From an uncultured Sterolibacterium sp. (GTDB lineage: Bacteria; Pseudomonadota; Gammaproteobacteria; Burkholderiales; Rhodocyclaceae), in NCBI GenBank assembly GCA_903904605.1, contig CAIVDC010000027.1, positions 1-61,550 on the forward strand: DNA of 61,550 nucleotides, written 5' to 3'. Under the pieces are notes generated by a model. That model saw nothing but the letters and a program-made list of their open reading frames with translations. It was not told the DNA's origin and ran no database searches. Of the stretch, positions 1 to 8,732 are shown piece by piece. The position numbers and the translations under genes are program-made. Numbering within the stretch: the first letter of the stretch is position 1; each line of letters opens with the position of its first letter.

Positions 1-537
1 AGTTATAGGGAGCTTTTTGAAACGAGCCCAGTGGCCATCTATCTGGCAGAGGTCATCTGCGACGTCGAAGGACAGCCGAACGACTTACGGTTCCTGTACG
101 TCAATCCCGTATTTGAACGCTTCGTACGCTCGAAGGCGGCAGACATCATCGGTCGCACCGCCTCCGAGCTCTTTCCGCAAGGCAACCGCGCCACGATCGA
201 GCGGCAAGGCCGCGTGGCGCTCACCGGCATCCCGGACTTCTTCGAGGGATTCAGCGTCCCGCTCAACACCTACGCCTTTTTCGGCCAGCAGGCGCTCTCC
301 GTCGGCAGCCAGAAGGACGGGGACGTCGTGCTGCAGGAAAGCAGCGGACACGACTATCTGAAGATCGTCATGAAGGACAGCCGCCTGACCGGCATCTTCG
401 GCATCAACCGGCCCTTCGACGCCGGCATCATGTGGCAGCTGATCCTGCGCCGCACCGATCTGTCTTCGGTCCGGGAACAGTTCATCGCCGAGCCACAGAA
501 GACTGCGCGGCAGTTGATGTCGAAGCTCTGGAGATAA
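1..537 (+). CDS. PAS domain joined to oxidoreductase C-terminus (5' partial)
   Basis: The reading frame is open from base 1, so the start lies outside the window; 178 residues are visible. Residues 1 to about 90 read as a PAS sensor domain (YRELFETSPVAIY, then YVNPVFERF and IIGRTASELFP). From about residue 91 the sequence changes to what looks like the C-terminal domain of an FAD/NAD(P)-dependent oxidoreductase (YAFFGQQALSVGSQ, then LKIVMKDSRLTGIFGINRP), of the kind that accompanies multi-subunit 2-oxoacid oxidoreductases such as phenylglyoxylate dehydrogenase. The switch falls at the last PAS strand with no linker, which is not a natural domain boundary. The stop codon lies 4 bp before the next gene, so the C-terminal part fits that operon while the N-terminal part does not. 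It may be a deletion fusion or an assembly chimera. No function is assigned to the fusion. Confidence 0.6.
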   Translation, partial: SYRELFETSPVAIYLAEVICDVEGQPNDLRFLYVNPVFERFVRSKAADIIGRTASELFPQGNRATIERQGRVALTGIPDFFEGFSVPLNTYAFFGQQALSVGSQKDGDVVLQESSGHDYLKIVMKDSRLTGIFGINRPFDAGIMWQLILRRTDLSSVREQFIAEPQKTARQLMSKLWR

Positions 538-541
538 AGTC

Positions 542-1885
542 ATGTCCGCTTACGCCACCATTGCCTTCAAGCCGGAACGCTGCAACGGCTGCAACGACTG
601 CATGACGGCCTGCGCCGCGGGCAAGGGCAGCGACAGTCCCGGCGATTCGCGCATCCAGATCGTTGCTTCCGACACGGGCTTCGAACTGGCCATGTGCCGC
701 CAGTGCGGCGACCCCAAGTGCGTCTCCGTTTGCCCCGCGGCGGCCCTGGCCAAGGACGAGGACTCCGGCCTCATCGGTTGGGACGGAGCGAAGTGCGTGA
801 ACTGCCTGCTGTGCACCGTCGGCTGCGCCTACGGCGGCATCGTGCACAACGTTCGCGCCGGCCACGTCGTCAAGTGCGACATGTGCCTTGCCGAGGGCAC
901 GCCCGCCTGCGTCACCGCCTGCGACCAGGGGGCGCTGCAATTCATCACCAGCGCCCGCATCTACAACGAGGTCGGCGACCTCGAGGACCTCTTCGTGCCC
1001 GGCCTGTCCGGCTGCCAGGGCTGCAACACCGAGCTGATCATGCGCCATGCGCTGCGCCGAGTCGGTCCCGAGACCGTACTGGCGACGCCGCCCGGCTGCA
1101 TTCCGGGCATGGGCGCGGTCGGCTACAACGGCCTTACCGGCACCAAGGTTCCGGTCTTCCATCCGCTGCTCACCAACACCGCCTCGATGCTCACCGGCAT
1201 CAAGCGCCACTACAAGCGCCTGGGTCGTGACGTCACGGCGATGGCCCTGGCCGGCGACGGCGGCACCTCCGACGTCGGCTTCCAGTCGCTCTCAGGCGCC
1301 GCCGAGCGCGGCGAGGAAATCCTGTTCATCTGCGTCGACAACGAAGGCTACATGAACACCGGCATGCAGCGGTCCTCCTGCACCCCCTACGGCGCCTGGA
1401 CTTCGACCACGCCGGTCGGCGAGCGCGGCCAGGGCAAGAGCCAGGACGCCAAGAACATGCCGGTCTTGATGATGATGCACAACTGCGCCTACGTCGCCAC
1501 CGCCTCGACGGGTTTCATGGAAGATCTCTACGCCAAGCTCGACCGCGCCATCGAGGCTTCCAAACATGGCTTCGCCTACTTGCACATCTACTCGCCGTGC
1601 ACCACCGGTTGGCGTTTCCCCTCGCAGGACAACATCGAGGTGGCGCGGAAGGCGGTGGAGACCAACTTCGTCATGCTCTGGGAGTTCACCCCGGAAGCAG
1701 GCCTCGCCCTGAGCCGGCCGCTCGACAACGCACGGCCGCTGGCCGAGTACCTCGAGGCGCAGGGCAAGTACCGCCACCTCTCAGCCGAGCAGATCTCCCA
1801 CATCGAGGCATCGCTGGCGAAGAACGTCGCCTTCATCCAGAAGCTGGCCGGAGACCGCGAGCCGGCTCGGCATATGGACTCTTGA
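542..1885 (+). CDS. 2-oxoacid:acceptor oxidoreductase, ferredoxin-TPP beta-subunit fusion (phenylglyoxylate dehydrogenase-like)
   Basis: 447 residues. Residues about 12-140 hold a polyferredoxin with cysteine groups of the DMSO-reductase/HycB type (CNGCNDCMTAC, CRQCGDPKC, CVNCLLCTVGC and CDMC), expected to carry four [4Fe-4S] clusters. The rest is a thiamine-pyrophosphate-binding beta subunit of the pyruvate:ferredoxin oxidoreductase family, with GCQGCNTEL and the TPP/Mg motif starting GDGGTSD near residue 238 and ending VDNEGYMN. Such enzymes oxidatively decarboxylate 2-oxoacids to acyl-CoA in the cytoplasm. The fused layout and the flavoprotein C-terminus just upstream suggest the phenylglyoxylate dehydrogenase (Pad) or KorAB group. 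The alpha and gamma subunits needed for activity are not in the window. Substrate is inferred only from the aromatic context. Confidence 0.7.
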   Translation: MSAYATIAFKPERCNGCNDCMTACAAGKGSDSPGDSRIQIVASDTGFELAMCRQCGDPKCVSVCPAAALAKDEDSGLIGWDGAKCVNCLLCTVGCAYGGIVHNVRAGHVVKCDMCLAEGTPACVTACDQGALQFITSARIYNEVGDLEDLFVPGLSGCQGCNTELIMRHALRRVGPETVLATPPGCIPGMGAVGYNGLTGTKVPVFHPLLTNTASMLTGIKRHYKRLGRDVTAMALAGDGGTSDVGFQSLSGAAERGEEILFICVDNEGYMNTGMQRSSCTPYGAWTSTTPVGERGQGKSQDAKNMPVLMMMHNCAYVATASTGFMEDLYAKLDRAIEASKHGFAYLHIYSPCTTGWRFPSQDNIEVARKAVETNFVMLWEFTPEAGLALSRPLDNARPLAEYLEAQGKYRHLSAEQISHIEASLAKNVAFIQKLAGDREPARHMDS

Positions 1886-2451
1886 GGGCGAAATTCCGCA
1901 CGGCCTGAACGCGGCGCGGCGGATTCGAACGGCGACCGTCGCGAACCGGGCAGCGCGCTGACATCCGCGATAAGCGCGCAACGGCGCTCGATTCGACTGA
2001 TCGTCGGCGGCTGATGAATAGCTAGGATTGCCGCTCCCCGCACCCCATCGCTCTCACGATCAGACCGATCGAACCGGGCCCGCCGACCGCGCATTGCAGG
2101 CTTCCCGATCCGCCAGTGCTGCCTCGTTCGCGCCGGTGGCGGTTGTCGAAGGTCAATGGCCATCGCTGACATCGGCCCGCCGAGCAATCCGGTTGGTACC
2201 ATATTATTTATACTTCAAGCTATACTCTGATGGTCTGTCCCGGCGCAACCAAAACGGAATCGCGCCCGGCCTAGGCCAAGGTGATCTGATGAAGCGTCTC
2301 GCGTAGTCTTCACGTCGGTAGTCGCCCCCGAAAGAAAGCCCATGAAATGCAATCGCCATTGCCGCAATGATCGAAAGGTCGCGAAACGCAGGTACGAAGG
2401 TACAGCGCGGCGCTTTATGGCCGAATCGAATGTGACAGGCAGCTAGCCGCC
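1886..2451. other. 566-bp stretch without a convincing gene
   Basis: No reading frame here has recognisable protein character; a 92-codon frame at 2028-2306 has low complexity and no relatives that I recognise. Most of the stretch is GC-rich, but 2193-2226 is clearly AT-rich and holds two TATACT hexamers (2209-2214 and 2221-2226), so a promoter for iorA may lie here. I could not pair either hexamer with a good -35 box. No hairpin followed by a T-run was noticed after the upstream gene. Confidence 0.4.
2209..2226 (+). promoter_or_regulatory. two TATACT hexamers in an AT-rich island before iorA
   Basis: TATACT occurs at 2209-2214 and again at 2221-2226 inside the only AT-rich patch of the gap, about 225 bp upstream of the iorA start. 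Each matches the sigma-70 -10 consensus at five of six positions. Neither has a convincing TTGACA-like box 16-18 bp upstream, so this is a weak candidate only. Confidence 0.22.
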
Positions 2452-4602
2452 ATGGAAAGATCGTTCAAGACCGAAGTCGATAAGCTGCGCCTGGGCCAGG
2501 GCCAGACCTTCACCGGCGAGGGCATACTCGCCGTCACCAAGGCGCTGCTGCAGTCCGGCGTATCCTATGTCGGCGGCTACCAGGGCGCGCCGGTCTCGCA
2601 TCTCATGGATGTCCTGGCGGATGCGGAGGACGTGCTCCGCGAACTGGGCGTGCACTTCGAAGCCTGCGGCAACGAGGCGGGGGCTGCGGCCATGCTCGGC
2701 GCCTCGATCAATTACCCCTTGCGGGGAGCGGCGACCTGGAAGTCGGTGGTCGGCACCAATGTCGCGTCGGACGCCCTGTCCAATCTTTCCTCGGCCGGCG
2801 TCATTGGCGGGGCGCTGATCATTCTCGGCGAGGATTACGGCGAAGGCGCTTCCATCATTCAGGAGCGCAGCCATTCCTTCGCCCTGAAGTCGCAGATGTG
2901 GCTGCTCGACCCGCGGCCCAACCTGCCGATGATCGTGCGCATGGTCGAGCAGGGTTTCGAGTTGTCCGAGGCCAGCAACACCCCGGTGATGCTCGAACTG
3001 CGCATCCGCGCCTGCCATGTCCATGGCAGCTTCGAGTGCCGGGACAACCTGAAGCCGACGTTTTCGCGCCTGAACCCGATCGGCAAGCCTGCCTTCAATA
3101 TCGCGCGCATTCCCTTGCCGCCCGCGAATTATTCGCAGGAAAAGCACAAGATCGAGGTGCGCATGCCGGAAGCGCTGAAGTTCATCCGCGATAACAAGCT
3201 CAACGAATTCTTTCCGGGCGAACTGTCCGGGATAGGAATCATCCTGCAAGGCGGACTGTACAACACCGTGATACGGGCGCTGCAGCAGCTGGGACTTGCC
3301 GATGTCTACGGCGATAGCAGGGTCCCGCTCTATGTGCTCAACGTCACCTATCCGCTGATCCCGGATGAGGTGAGCCGGTTCTGTTCCGCCAAGCGCGCCG
3401 TCCTGATCGTCGAGGAAGGCCAGCCGGCCCACCTCGAGGAGAACATCAATTCCATCCTGCGCCGTGCCGACATCAACGGCCCTCAGGTTCTCGGCAAGGA
3501 CCTCCTGCCCATGGCCGGAGAATATACCGCCGAGGTCGTGCTGGGCGGCATCGGCCGCTTTCTCAATCTGGCGCTGCCCGACGGGGTCGATCCCGAGCGC
3601 GTCGAAGCGGTCCTCGAAGGCGTCGTTCGGGCCCGGAGCCGCGCTGCGGAACTTCTCGGCAGCCCGGTGCCGGTGCGCCCTCCGGGTTTTTGCATCGGCT
3701 GCCCCGAGCGGCCGGTGTTCTCGGCCTTGAAGCTGGTTGACAAAGAACAGGGCGGCATTCACATCAGTTCGGACATCGGCTGCCATACCTTCTCGACGCT
3801 GCCGCCCTTCAACCTCGGCAACACCGTACTCGGTTACGGCCTCTCGCTCGCCGCGGCCGCCGGCATCAGTCCCAACTTCGGCAAACGCGTGGTCACGGTG
3901 ATGGGCGACGGCGGCTTCTGGCACAACGGCTTGTCGTCGGGTGTTGCCAATGCGCTGTTCAGGAACGACGATGGCGTCCTGATCATCATGGAGAACGGCT
4001 ACACCTCGGCGACCGGCACGCAGAACCTTCCGTCCACGCCCGGCCTGACGGCCAGGGAAGGCAGCCCGATCAACATCGAGAGCACGCTGCGCGCCCTGGG
4101 CGTGAAATGGCTGATGCGCGTCGACGACTACAGGGTCGGCAAAGTCGCAGATGCGCTGCGCCTTGCCCTGGGCACGAAGGTGAAAGGGCTCAAGGTGATC
4201 ATCGCCGACGGCGAATGCATGCTCGAGCGGAGCCGCCGCACCCGTCCGATCATTGCCGCCAAGCTCAAGGCCGGCGAGCGCGTCGTCCGCACCCGCTTCG
4301 GCATCGATGAGGACATGTGCACCGGGGACCGTTCCTGCATCCGGCTCTCGGGTTGTCCGGCGTTGACCATCAAGGAAAATCCCGAGCCTTTGCGCACCGA
4401 ACCGGTGACGACGATCAACGGCGGCTGCGTCGGCTGCGGCCTGTGCGGCGAGGCGGCGCACGCGGCGGCGCTTTGCCCCTCCTTCTACCGCAGCGAAGTG
4501 ATCCAGAACCCGGGTTGGTGGGACCGGATCGCCCATGGCCTTAGGCTCAAGGTGATCGCCGCCCTGGCCGGTCGCGGCAGGATACGGGAAGCGCAGGAAT
4601 GA
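2452..4602 (+). CDS. iorA: indolepyruvate (aryl-pyruvate):ferredoxin oxidoreductase, alpha subunit
   Basis: 716 residues. The N-terminal pyrimidine-binding region (GGYQGAPVSHLMDVL) is followed by a middle domain, a TPP-binding domain with MGDGGFWHNG near residue 484 and ENGYTSATGTQ, and a C-terminal ferredoxin. The ferredoxin has a looser first set (CTGDRSCIRLSGCP, near residue 621) and a regular second set (CVGCGLCG followed by CPSF, residues 658-677). IorA with IorB converts aryl pyruvates from amino-acid transamination to aryl-acetyl-CoA, reducing ferredoxin; in aromatic-degrading Rhodocyclales this fits anaerobic phenylalanine or related substrate use. The last codon overlaps the iorB start by 4 bp (ATGA), so translation is probably coupled. 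The ATG start leaves the family N-terminus intact. The aryl substrate is inferred from the family. Confidence 0.85.
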   Translation: MERSFKTEVDKLRLGQGQTFTGEGILAVTKALLQSGVSYVGGYQGAPVSHLMDVLADAEDVLRELGVHFEACGNEAGAAAMLGASINYPLRGAATWKSVVGTNVASDALSNLSSAGVIGGALIILGEDYGEGASIIQERSHSFALKSQMWLLDPRPNLPMIVRMVEQGFELSEASNTPVMLELRIRACHVHGSFECRDNLKPTFSRLNPIGKPAFNIARIPLPPANYSQEKHKIEVRMPEALKFIRDNKLNEFFPGELSGIGIILQGGLYNTVIRALQQLGLADVYGDSRVPLYVLNVTYPLIPDEVSRFCSAKRAVLIVEEGQPAHLEENINSILRRADINGPQVLGKDLLPMAGEYTAEVVLGGIGRFLNLALPDGVDPERVEAVLEGVVRARSRAAELLGSPVPVRPPGFCIGCPERPVFSALKLVDKEQGGIHISSDIGCHTFSTLPPFNLGNTVLGYGLSLAAAAGISPNFGKRVVTVMGDGGFWHNGLSSGVANALFRNDDGVLIIMENGYTSATGTQNLPSTPGLTAREGSPINIESTLRALGVKWLMRVDDYRVGKVADALRLALGTKVKGLKVIIADGECMLERSRRTRPIIAAKLKAGERVVRTRFGIDEDMCTGDRSCIRLSGCPALTIKENPEPLRTEPVTTINGGCVGCGLCGEAAHAAALCPSFYRSEVIQNPGWWDRIAHGLRLKVIAALAGRGRIREAQE

Positions 4603-6122
4603 ACGAGCAAGCCGTGCGCCCCTTCACCATCCTCGTCGCCGCCCTGGGCGGCGAGGGCGGCGGCATGCTGGCCGACTGGCTGGTCGATGCCGCGATCCAC
4701 GAAGGATTCACCGTGCAGAGCACATCCATCCCCGGAGTCTCGCAGCGCACCGGCGCGACAACCTATTACGTCGAGATCTTTCCTGCGCCATCGACGGGCC
4801 GGCTGCCGGTGATGGCCCTCGTCCCGAGCCCGGGCGGCATCGACCTGATGGCGGCGTCAGAACTGGTCGAAGCCGGGCGCGCCATGCAGAACGCCTTCGT
4901 GGTCGCGGACCGGACCACGCTGGTGGCATCGACCCACCGCATCTACGCCACGTCCGAGAAAATGGTGCCGGGCGACGGGCGTTACGCCGCGGAGAGGATC
5001 ATCAGCGCGGCGCCGCAGCTCGCGCAGCGTGCCATCCTTTTCGACATGCTCCGTCTGGCGCAGGAGGCGGGCACGGTGATCAACGCCGTACTCTTCGGCG
5101 CCATGGCGGGTTCAGGCGTACTGCCGCTGTCCGTGGCTGCCTGCGAGGCGGCAATCGGTCGCGGCGGCAAGGCATCGGCAGCCAGCCTGCGCGGTTTTCG
5201 GCTGGGTTTCGCCCAGGCTGCGGGAGAAGCGGCGCGGCCGGTCCTGCGCTCCGGCGCCGGCGCCGCCATGGCAAACGTGGACGATCGGGTGCATCGGGAA
5301 TTTCCGGGCGTGCTGCATGAGCTGCTCGACCGGGCGGTTGCCCGGCTCCTCGACTACCAGGATGCGGCCTACGCCGGACGCTTTCTCGACCGCGTGCACC
5401 AGATCCTGGCCGTCGACCGCGAGACGGAGGGCGGCGCCGACGGTTTCCAGCTCACCCGCGAAGCGGCGCGGCTGCTGTCTCTGTGGATGAGCTACGAGGA
5501 CGTGATCCGCGTCGCCGACCTCAAGACGCGCGGCAGGCGCTTTGCCCGGGTGCGCGCCGAAGCGCTTGCCGAGACGGGACAGCCGGTGGTGATCGTCGAC
5601 TACCTGAAGCCCGGCATCGTGGAAGTCGCCGACATCCTGCCGCCCGGACTGGCAGATCCGCTGCGCAGATGGGCGCGCGGCAGGCCGCTCGCTTTCGCTT
5701 TGCGGCTCAAGACGAGTTCGATCGCCGGCTTTCTCTCGCTGCGCCTGCTCGCCCTGCTGAAGCCCTGGCGCCGAAAGAGCTCGCGCTTCCTCATGGAAGA
5801 GGCAACGATCGAGCGCTGGCTGGCTGCCCTGAAGAGACTCGGCTACGCCTCGCTCGATCGCGGCTTGGCGCTGGAGATCGCCCAGTGCGCGCGCCTGGTT
5901 CGAGGTTATGGCGAGACGCAGCGGCGCGGCCGGCAGGCCCTGGAGAAGATATTCACGACCCTGCTCGAAAACGAGGCCGCCGCCGGCCCGGGTCCGGTCC
6001 ATCTCAAGCAGGCCATACGCGGCGCGTTGACCGCGGCGCTGGCCGATCCGGACTGTGCACCGCCGCCGGTCGTCGCATCGGGCGGCAAAGACAGGACGGT
6101 GGTCTGGCTGAAGGCCGGTTGA
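4599..6122 (+). CDS. iorB: indolepyruvate oxidoreductase, beta (gamma-domain) subunit
   Basis: 507 residues, much longer than archaeal IorB of about 200 residues. Residues 1 to about 200 form the POR gamma-type domain (ILVAALGGEGGGMLADWL, SIPGVSQRTGATTYY). The remaining 300 residues match the extra C-terminal domain (DUF6537 type) found in bacterial long IorB proteins, with LPPGLADPLRRWARG and RLVRGYGETQ. It pairs with IorA, with which it overlaps by 4 bp, to form the cytoplasmic aryl-pyruvate oxidoreductase. The gene ends 27 bp before the convergent exporter gene. The role of the extra domain is not known to me. Confidence 0.83.
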   Translation: MNEQAVRPFTILVAALGGEGGGMLADWLVDAAIHEGFTVQSTSIPGVSQRTGATTYYVEIFPAPSTGRLPVMALVPSPGGIDLMAASELVEAGRAMQNAFVVADRTTLVASTHRIYATSEKMVPGDGRYAAERIISAAPQLAQRAILFDMLRLAQEAGTVINAVLFGAMAGSGVLPLSVAACEAAIGRGGKASAASLRGFRLGFAQAAGEAARPVLRSGAGAAMANVDDRVHREFPGVLHELLDRAVARLLDYQDAAYAGRFLDRVHQILAVDRETEGGADGFQLTREAARLLSLWMSYEDVIRVADLKTRGRRFARVRAEALAETGQPVVIVDYLKPGIVEVADILPPGLADPLRRWARGRPLAFALRLKTSSIAGFLSLRLLALLKPWRRKSSRFLMEEATIERWLAALKRLGYASLDRGLALEIAQCARLVRGYGETQRRGRQALEKIFTTLLENEAAAGPGPVHLKQAIRGALTAALADPDCAPPPVVASGGKDRTVVWLKAG

Positions 6123-6149
6123 GGCCGGAGCGCCGAGCGGATCGGGCGC

Positions 6150-6905
6150 CTATAGATGCGTCATGCCGTCGTAGATCAGCTTGATGCCGATGCTGAGCAG
6201 CGCCCAGTAGCTGATCTGGTAGAACACGCCATCGTTCAGCTTGCCCTGGATCAACACGCCGAGCCTGACGCCGATCGGCACGAAGGGCAAGAGCACGAGT
6301 GCCGTGACCAGGTTGCTGGTGTCCAGCTGACCGAGGAAGAGGTAGGGGATGATCTTGGCGTAATTCGAAGCGAAGAAGAACCACACCATCGTTCCGATAT
6401 AGGCGCGCTTGTCGAGGCGCAGCGGCAGCAAATAGGCCATGATCGGCGCTCCACCGGCATGCGCGAGAAAGCTGGTCAGCCCTGACAGCGACGACCAGAA
6501 CACGCCGATCGGCCAGGAGGTCTTGGCCGGTGGACGTTTCTTGGCCCAGCCGAAGATGTTGTTCAGCGCGAAGGCGATCGCGATGGCGCCGATGACCAGG
6601 CGCAGCAAGTCCTGCCGCACCAGGCCGAACACCAGGATGCCGATCACCACGCCGATGGCCAGGCCGCTCATCAGGATCGGCATGTTGCGCCGATCATAGA
6701 CGCCGCGGAAGGTGCGCAGGCCGAACAAATCGATGAAGCAGAGTATCGGCAGCATGATCGCCGCCGCATGCAGTGGCGGGATGACCAGCGACAGCATCGG
6801 CACCGCCATGCCGCCGAACAGGCCGGGAATTCCGGTCTTCGATATGCCGGTCAGCAGGACGACGGGAATCGCGATGAGATAAAAGAGCGGATCGGTGATG
6901 AGCAT
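6150..6905 (-). CDS. TauE/SafE-family membrane exporter
   Basis: 251 residues with about seven or eight hydrophobic spans and the family pattern near the N-terminus (LLTGISKTGIPGLFGGMAVPML) plus a repeat of the same fold later (SGLTSFLAHAGGAPIMAYLLP). Members are inner-membrane carriers proposed to export sulfite, sulfonates or other small organic anions. It is the last gene on the minus strand of this block, 80 bp after the decarboxylase beta subunit, so co-transcription is possible. The substrate cannot be read from sequence. It is convergent with iorB. Confidence 0.8.
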   Translation of the reverse strand: MLITDPLFYLIAIPVVLLTGISKTGIPGLFGGMAVPMLSLVIPPLHAAAIMLPILCFIDLFGLRTFRGVYDRRNMPILMSGLAIGVVIGILVFGLVRQDLLRLVIGAIAIAFALNNIFGWAKKRPPAKTSWPIGVFWSSLSGLTSFLAHAGGAPIMAYLLPLRLDKRAYIGTMVWFFFASNYAKIIPYLFLGQLDTSNLVTALVLLPFVPIGVRLGVLIQGKLNDGVFYQISYWALLSIGIKLIYDGMTHL

Positions 6906-6985
6906 GCGGGATGAGGTGGCTGCCGAACCTGATCAACAGGCGCCGCGGGGGCCGAGGTCGAGAAGCGCCACGGCCCTTTCCCGGC

Positions 6986-8191
6986 TCAGCGCAACAAGGT
7001 CACGTAGATGGCCGCGATGATTGCGGAAGTGATGACGCCGCAGATGTTGGCGCCCATCGCCCAGGGGAGGATCACGGCAAACTTGTTGGCGCTGCGCACC
7101 TCCTTCTGGGCCACCTTGGACGTCGTCGGGATACAGGACACGCCGGCGATGCCGATGACCGGGTTATAGGTCCGGCCGCTCATCCAATAGACGACATATC
7201 CCCCGATGATCCCGCCGATGCCCGAGAGTAGAAGAGCCGTGATGCCGAGGATCAGGAGCATCAGAACCTTGGGATTGAGAATGGTGCCGGCTTCGCAGAG
7301 CACCCCGAGCAGCAGTCCCAGGAAGAACGTGGAGCCATAGAGCAGGGGGCCGCCGATGAAGTCTATGAACTGGGTCACCCCCGATTCCCGGATGATGATC
7401 CCCAGGAAGAAGGACATGAACAGGGGCGCCGCCACCGGGAAGAGCAGGCAGAGCAAGGTGTTGACGATGACGGCGAAAGTCATCTTCTCCGCCCGGGTAG
7501 TGGTCGGGACGGCCTTGAGGTCCATCTTGATCCCGCGCAGATGCTTTGGGATCAGGAGCCGGATCAGGTAGGGGTAGCCGGCATAGGTCAGGCTCAGATA
7601 GAGATAGGCCACGATCGTGATCGGCACGAAAATGTCCCGGGCCAGCATCAGCGAGGTAAACAGGACCATGGGGCCGTCGGCGCTGCCGACCATGGCGATC
7701 GAGGCGGCCTCCTTGTAGGTCAGTCCCATGGCCACGGCGATGGGGAACGTCAGCAGGGTGCCCAGTTCCGCGGCAAGGGCGATGAACATGCTGCGAAAAG
7801 GGGAGATCAGCATGTATCCGACATCCGTGATCACGCCGATGCCCAGGAATATCAGGCAGGCGATCAAGCCGTTGCTGAAGGTGAAGGTATAGATGGGCTG
7901 CAGGAAATCGATCTGCAGCACATCCATCAGCTTGACCGGCTCGCTCGCCATCGGATCGACGAAAAGAGTTCCCATCGCCGTCTTCGAGAGAAACAGGACC
8001 GCCGCGTTGACCGACGACATGCCGACGCCCATGGGGATCATGATGAGCGGTTCGAGCGTCCCCTTGGCGCCCAGGTAGACAAAGGCGATGCCGAGGGCGA
8101 TCAGGGCGATCCTGGCGATGGCGATGACCGGGTCGGACGCCACCATGGTGGCGAGCCCCTGAAAGATCTGAAGGAATTCGATCTGCGGCAT
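6986..8191 (-). CDS. Na+-translocating decarboxylase, beta subunit (OadB/GcdB/MmdB family)
   Basis: 401 residues, nearly all hydrophobic, ending WAMGANICGVITSAIIAAIY. The start (LQIFQGLATM) and the conserved segment SIAMVGSADGPMVLF, whose Asp near residue 172 matches the Na+-coordinating Asp of OadB, identify the inner-membrane subunit that decarboxylates carboxybiotin and exports Na+. The usual motif is GGADGPT; here it reads GSADGPM, a mild change. It follows the gamma subunit after 2 bp. It is the only beta subunit visible, although two different carboxyltransferase subunits lie upstream, so it may serve both. Direction in vivo (decarboxylation or the reverse) cannot be told from sequence. 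Confidence 0.88.
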   Translation of the reverse strand: MPQIEFLQIFQGLATMVASDPVIAIARIALIALGIAFVYLGAKGTLEPLIMIPMGVGMSSVNAAVLFLSKTAMGTLFVDPMASEPVKLMDVLQIDFLQPIYTFTFSNGLIACLIFLGIGVITDVGYMLISPFRSMFIALAAELGTLLTFPIAVAMGLTYKEAASIAMVGSADGPMVLFTSLMLARDIFVPITIVAYLYLSLTYAGYPYLIRLLIPKHLRGIKMDLKAVPTTTRAEKMTFAVIVNTLLCLLFPVAAPLFMSFFLGIIIRESGVTQFIDFIGGPLLYGSTFFLGLLLGVLCEAGTILNPKVLMLLILGITALLLSGIGGIIGGYVVYWMSGRTYNPVIGIAGVSCIPTTSKVAQKEVRSANKFAVILPWAMGANICGVITSAIIAAIYVTLLR

Positions 8192-8193
8192 GC

Positions 8194-8394
8194 TCAGGTA
8201 TTCCTTTCCAGCGCCGCATTTCCCAGTTCAGCCGCCGCGCCGGCTTTCGCTTCGGCTCGCGCTCCGGCGCGAGTTCCCTGCAGGCGGATGCCGGCGAAGA
8301 TCAGTTTGATGATCCAGGCCACCGCGAACGAAACGACGGCTGCCAGCGCATAAACGAAGAACATCAGTTGGACGGAACCCCAGAATGACTCCAT
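8194..8394 (-). CDS. small OadG-like gamma subunit of the Na+-translocating decarboxylase
   Basis: 66 residues. One membrane segment (residues about 8-33, VQLMFFVYALAAVVSFAVAW) is followed by a short Ala/Glu-rich tail. OadG/MmdD/GcdD-type subunits are small, have one N-terminal helix and hold the alpha and beta subunits together. The identification rests on size, topology and position 2 bp before the beta gene; sequence conservation in this family is low. The tail is shorter than in OadG and lacks an obvious His-rich zinc site. Confidence 0.65.
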   Translation of the reverse strand: MESFWGSVQLMFFVYALAAVVSFAVAWIIKLIFAGIRLQGTRAGARAEAKAGAAAELGNAALERNT

Positions 8395-8482
8395 TATTTT
8401 TCCTCAACGATACGACAGGTTTCTGATTCATCAGGCAAGCCCGAGCCGCCCCGATTCCGGGGCTTCATCAGGCGCCGCGGAG

Positions 8483-8698
8483 CTACTCGAGGACTATCAG
8501 TACCTGCTCGGCCTCGACCGTGGCGCCCAGGGAAACCTTTATCTCGACGACCTTGCCATCGGCGGGGGCGTAAATCGGATTTTCCATCTTCAGGGCTTCA
8601 AGGAGCATCAGTTCATCCTCATAGCTCACCCGATCGCCAACCTTGACCAGGATTTCCAGAACCTTGCCTTGCATGGGGGCGGCGACTTCTATACTCAT
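8483..8698 (-). CDS. free-standing biotin carboxyl carrier protein
   Basis: 71 residues forming a single biotinyl domain: VAAPMQGKVLEI at the start and the acceptor motif EALKMEN with the target Lys at residue 37, then the mirrored half ADGKVVEIKVSLGATV. EALKM replaces the common EAMKM, a tolerated variant. Free carriers of this size serve methylmalonyl-CoA and glutaconyl-CoA decarboxylases, moving CO2 from the carboxyltransferase to the membrane beta subunit. It starts 34 bp after the carboxyltransferase stop and precedes gamma and beta, the gene order expected for an acyl-CoA decarboxylase pump. Confidence 0.85.
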   Translation of the reverse strand: MSIEVAAPMQGKVLEILVKVGDRVSYEDELMLLEALKMENPIYAPADGKVVEIKVSLGATVEAEQVLIVLE

Positions 8699-8732
8699 GG
8701 AATTCTCCTCTGATTGGTGTCCGGCGAAGCGG

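Noticed and set aside
2443..4536. 697-codon open frame on the minus strand
   Set aside because: Antisense shadow of iorA, whose TPP and ferredoxin motifs are on the plus strand.
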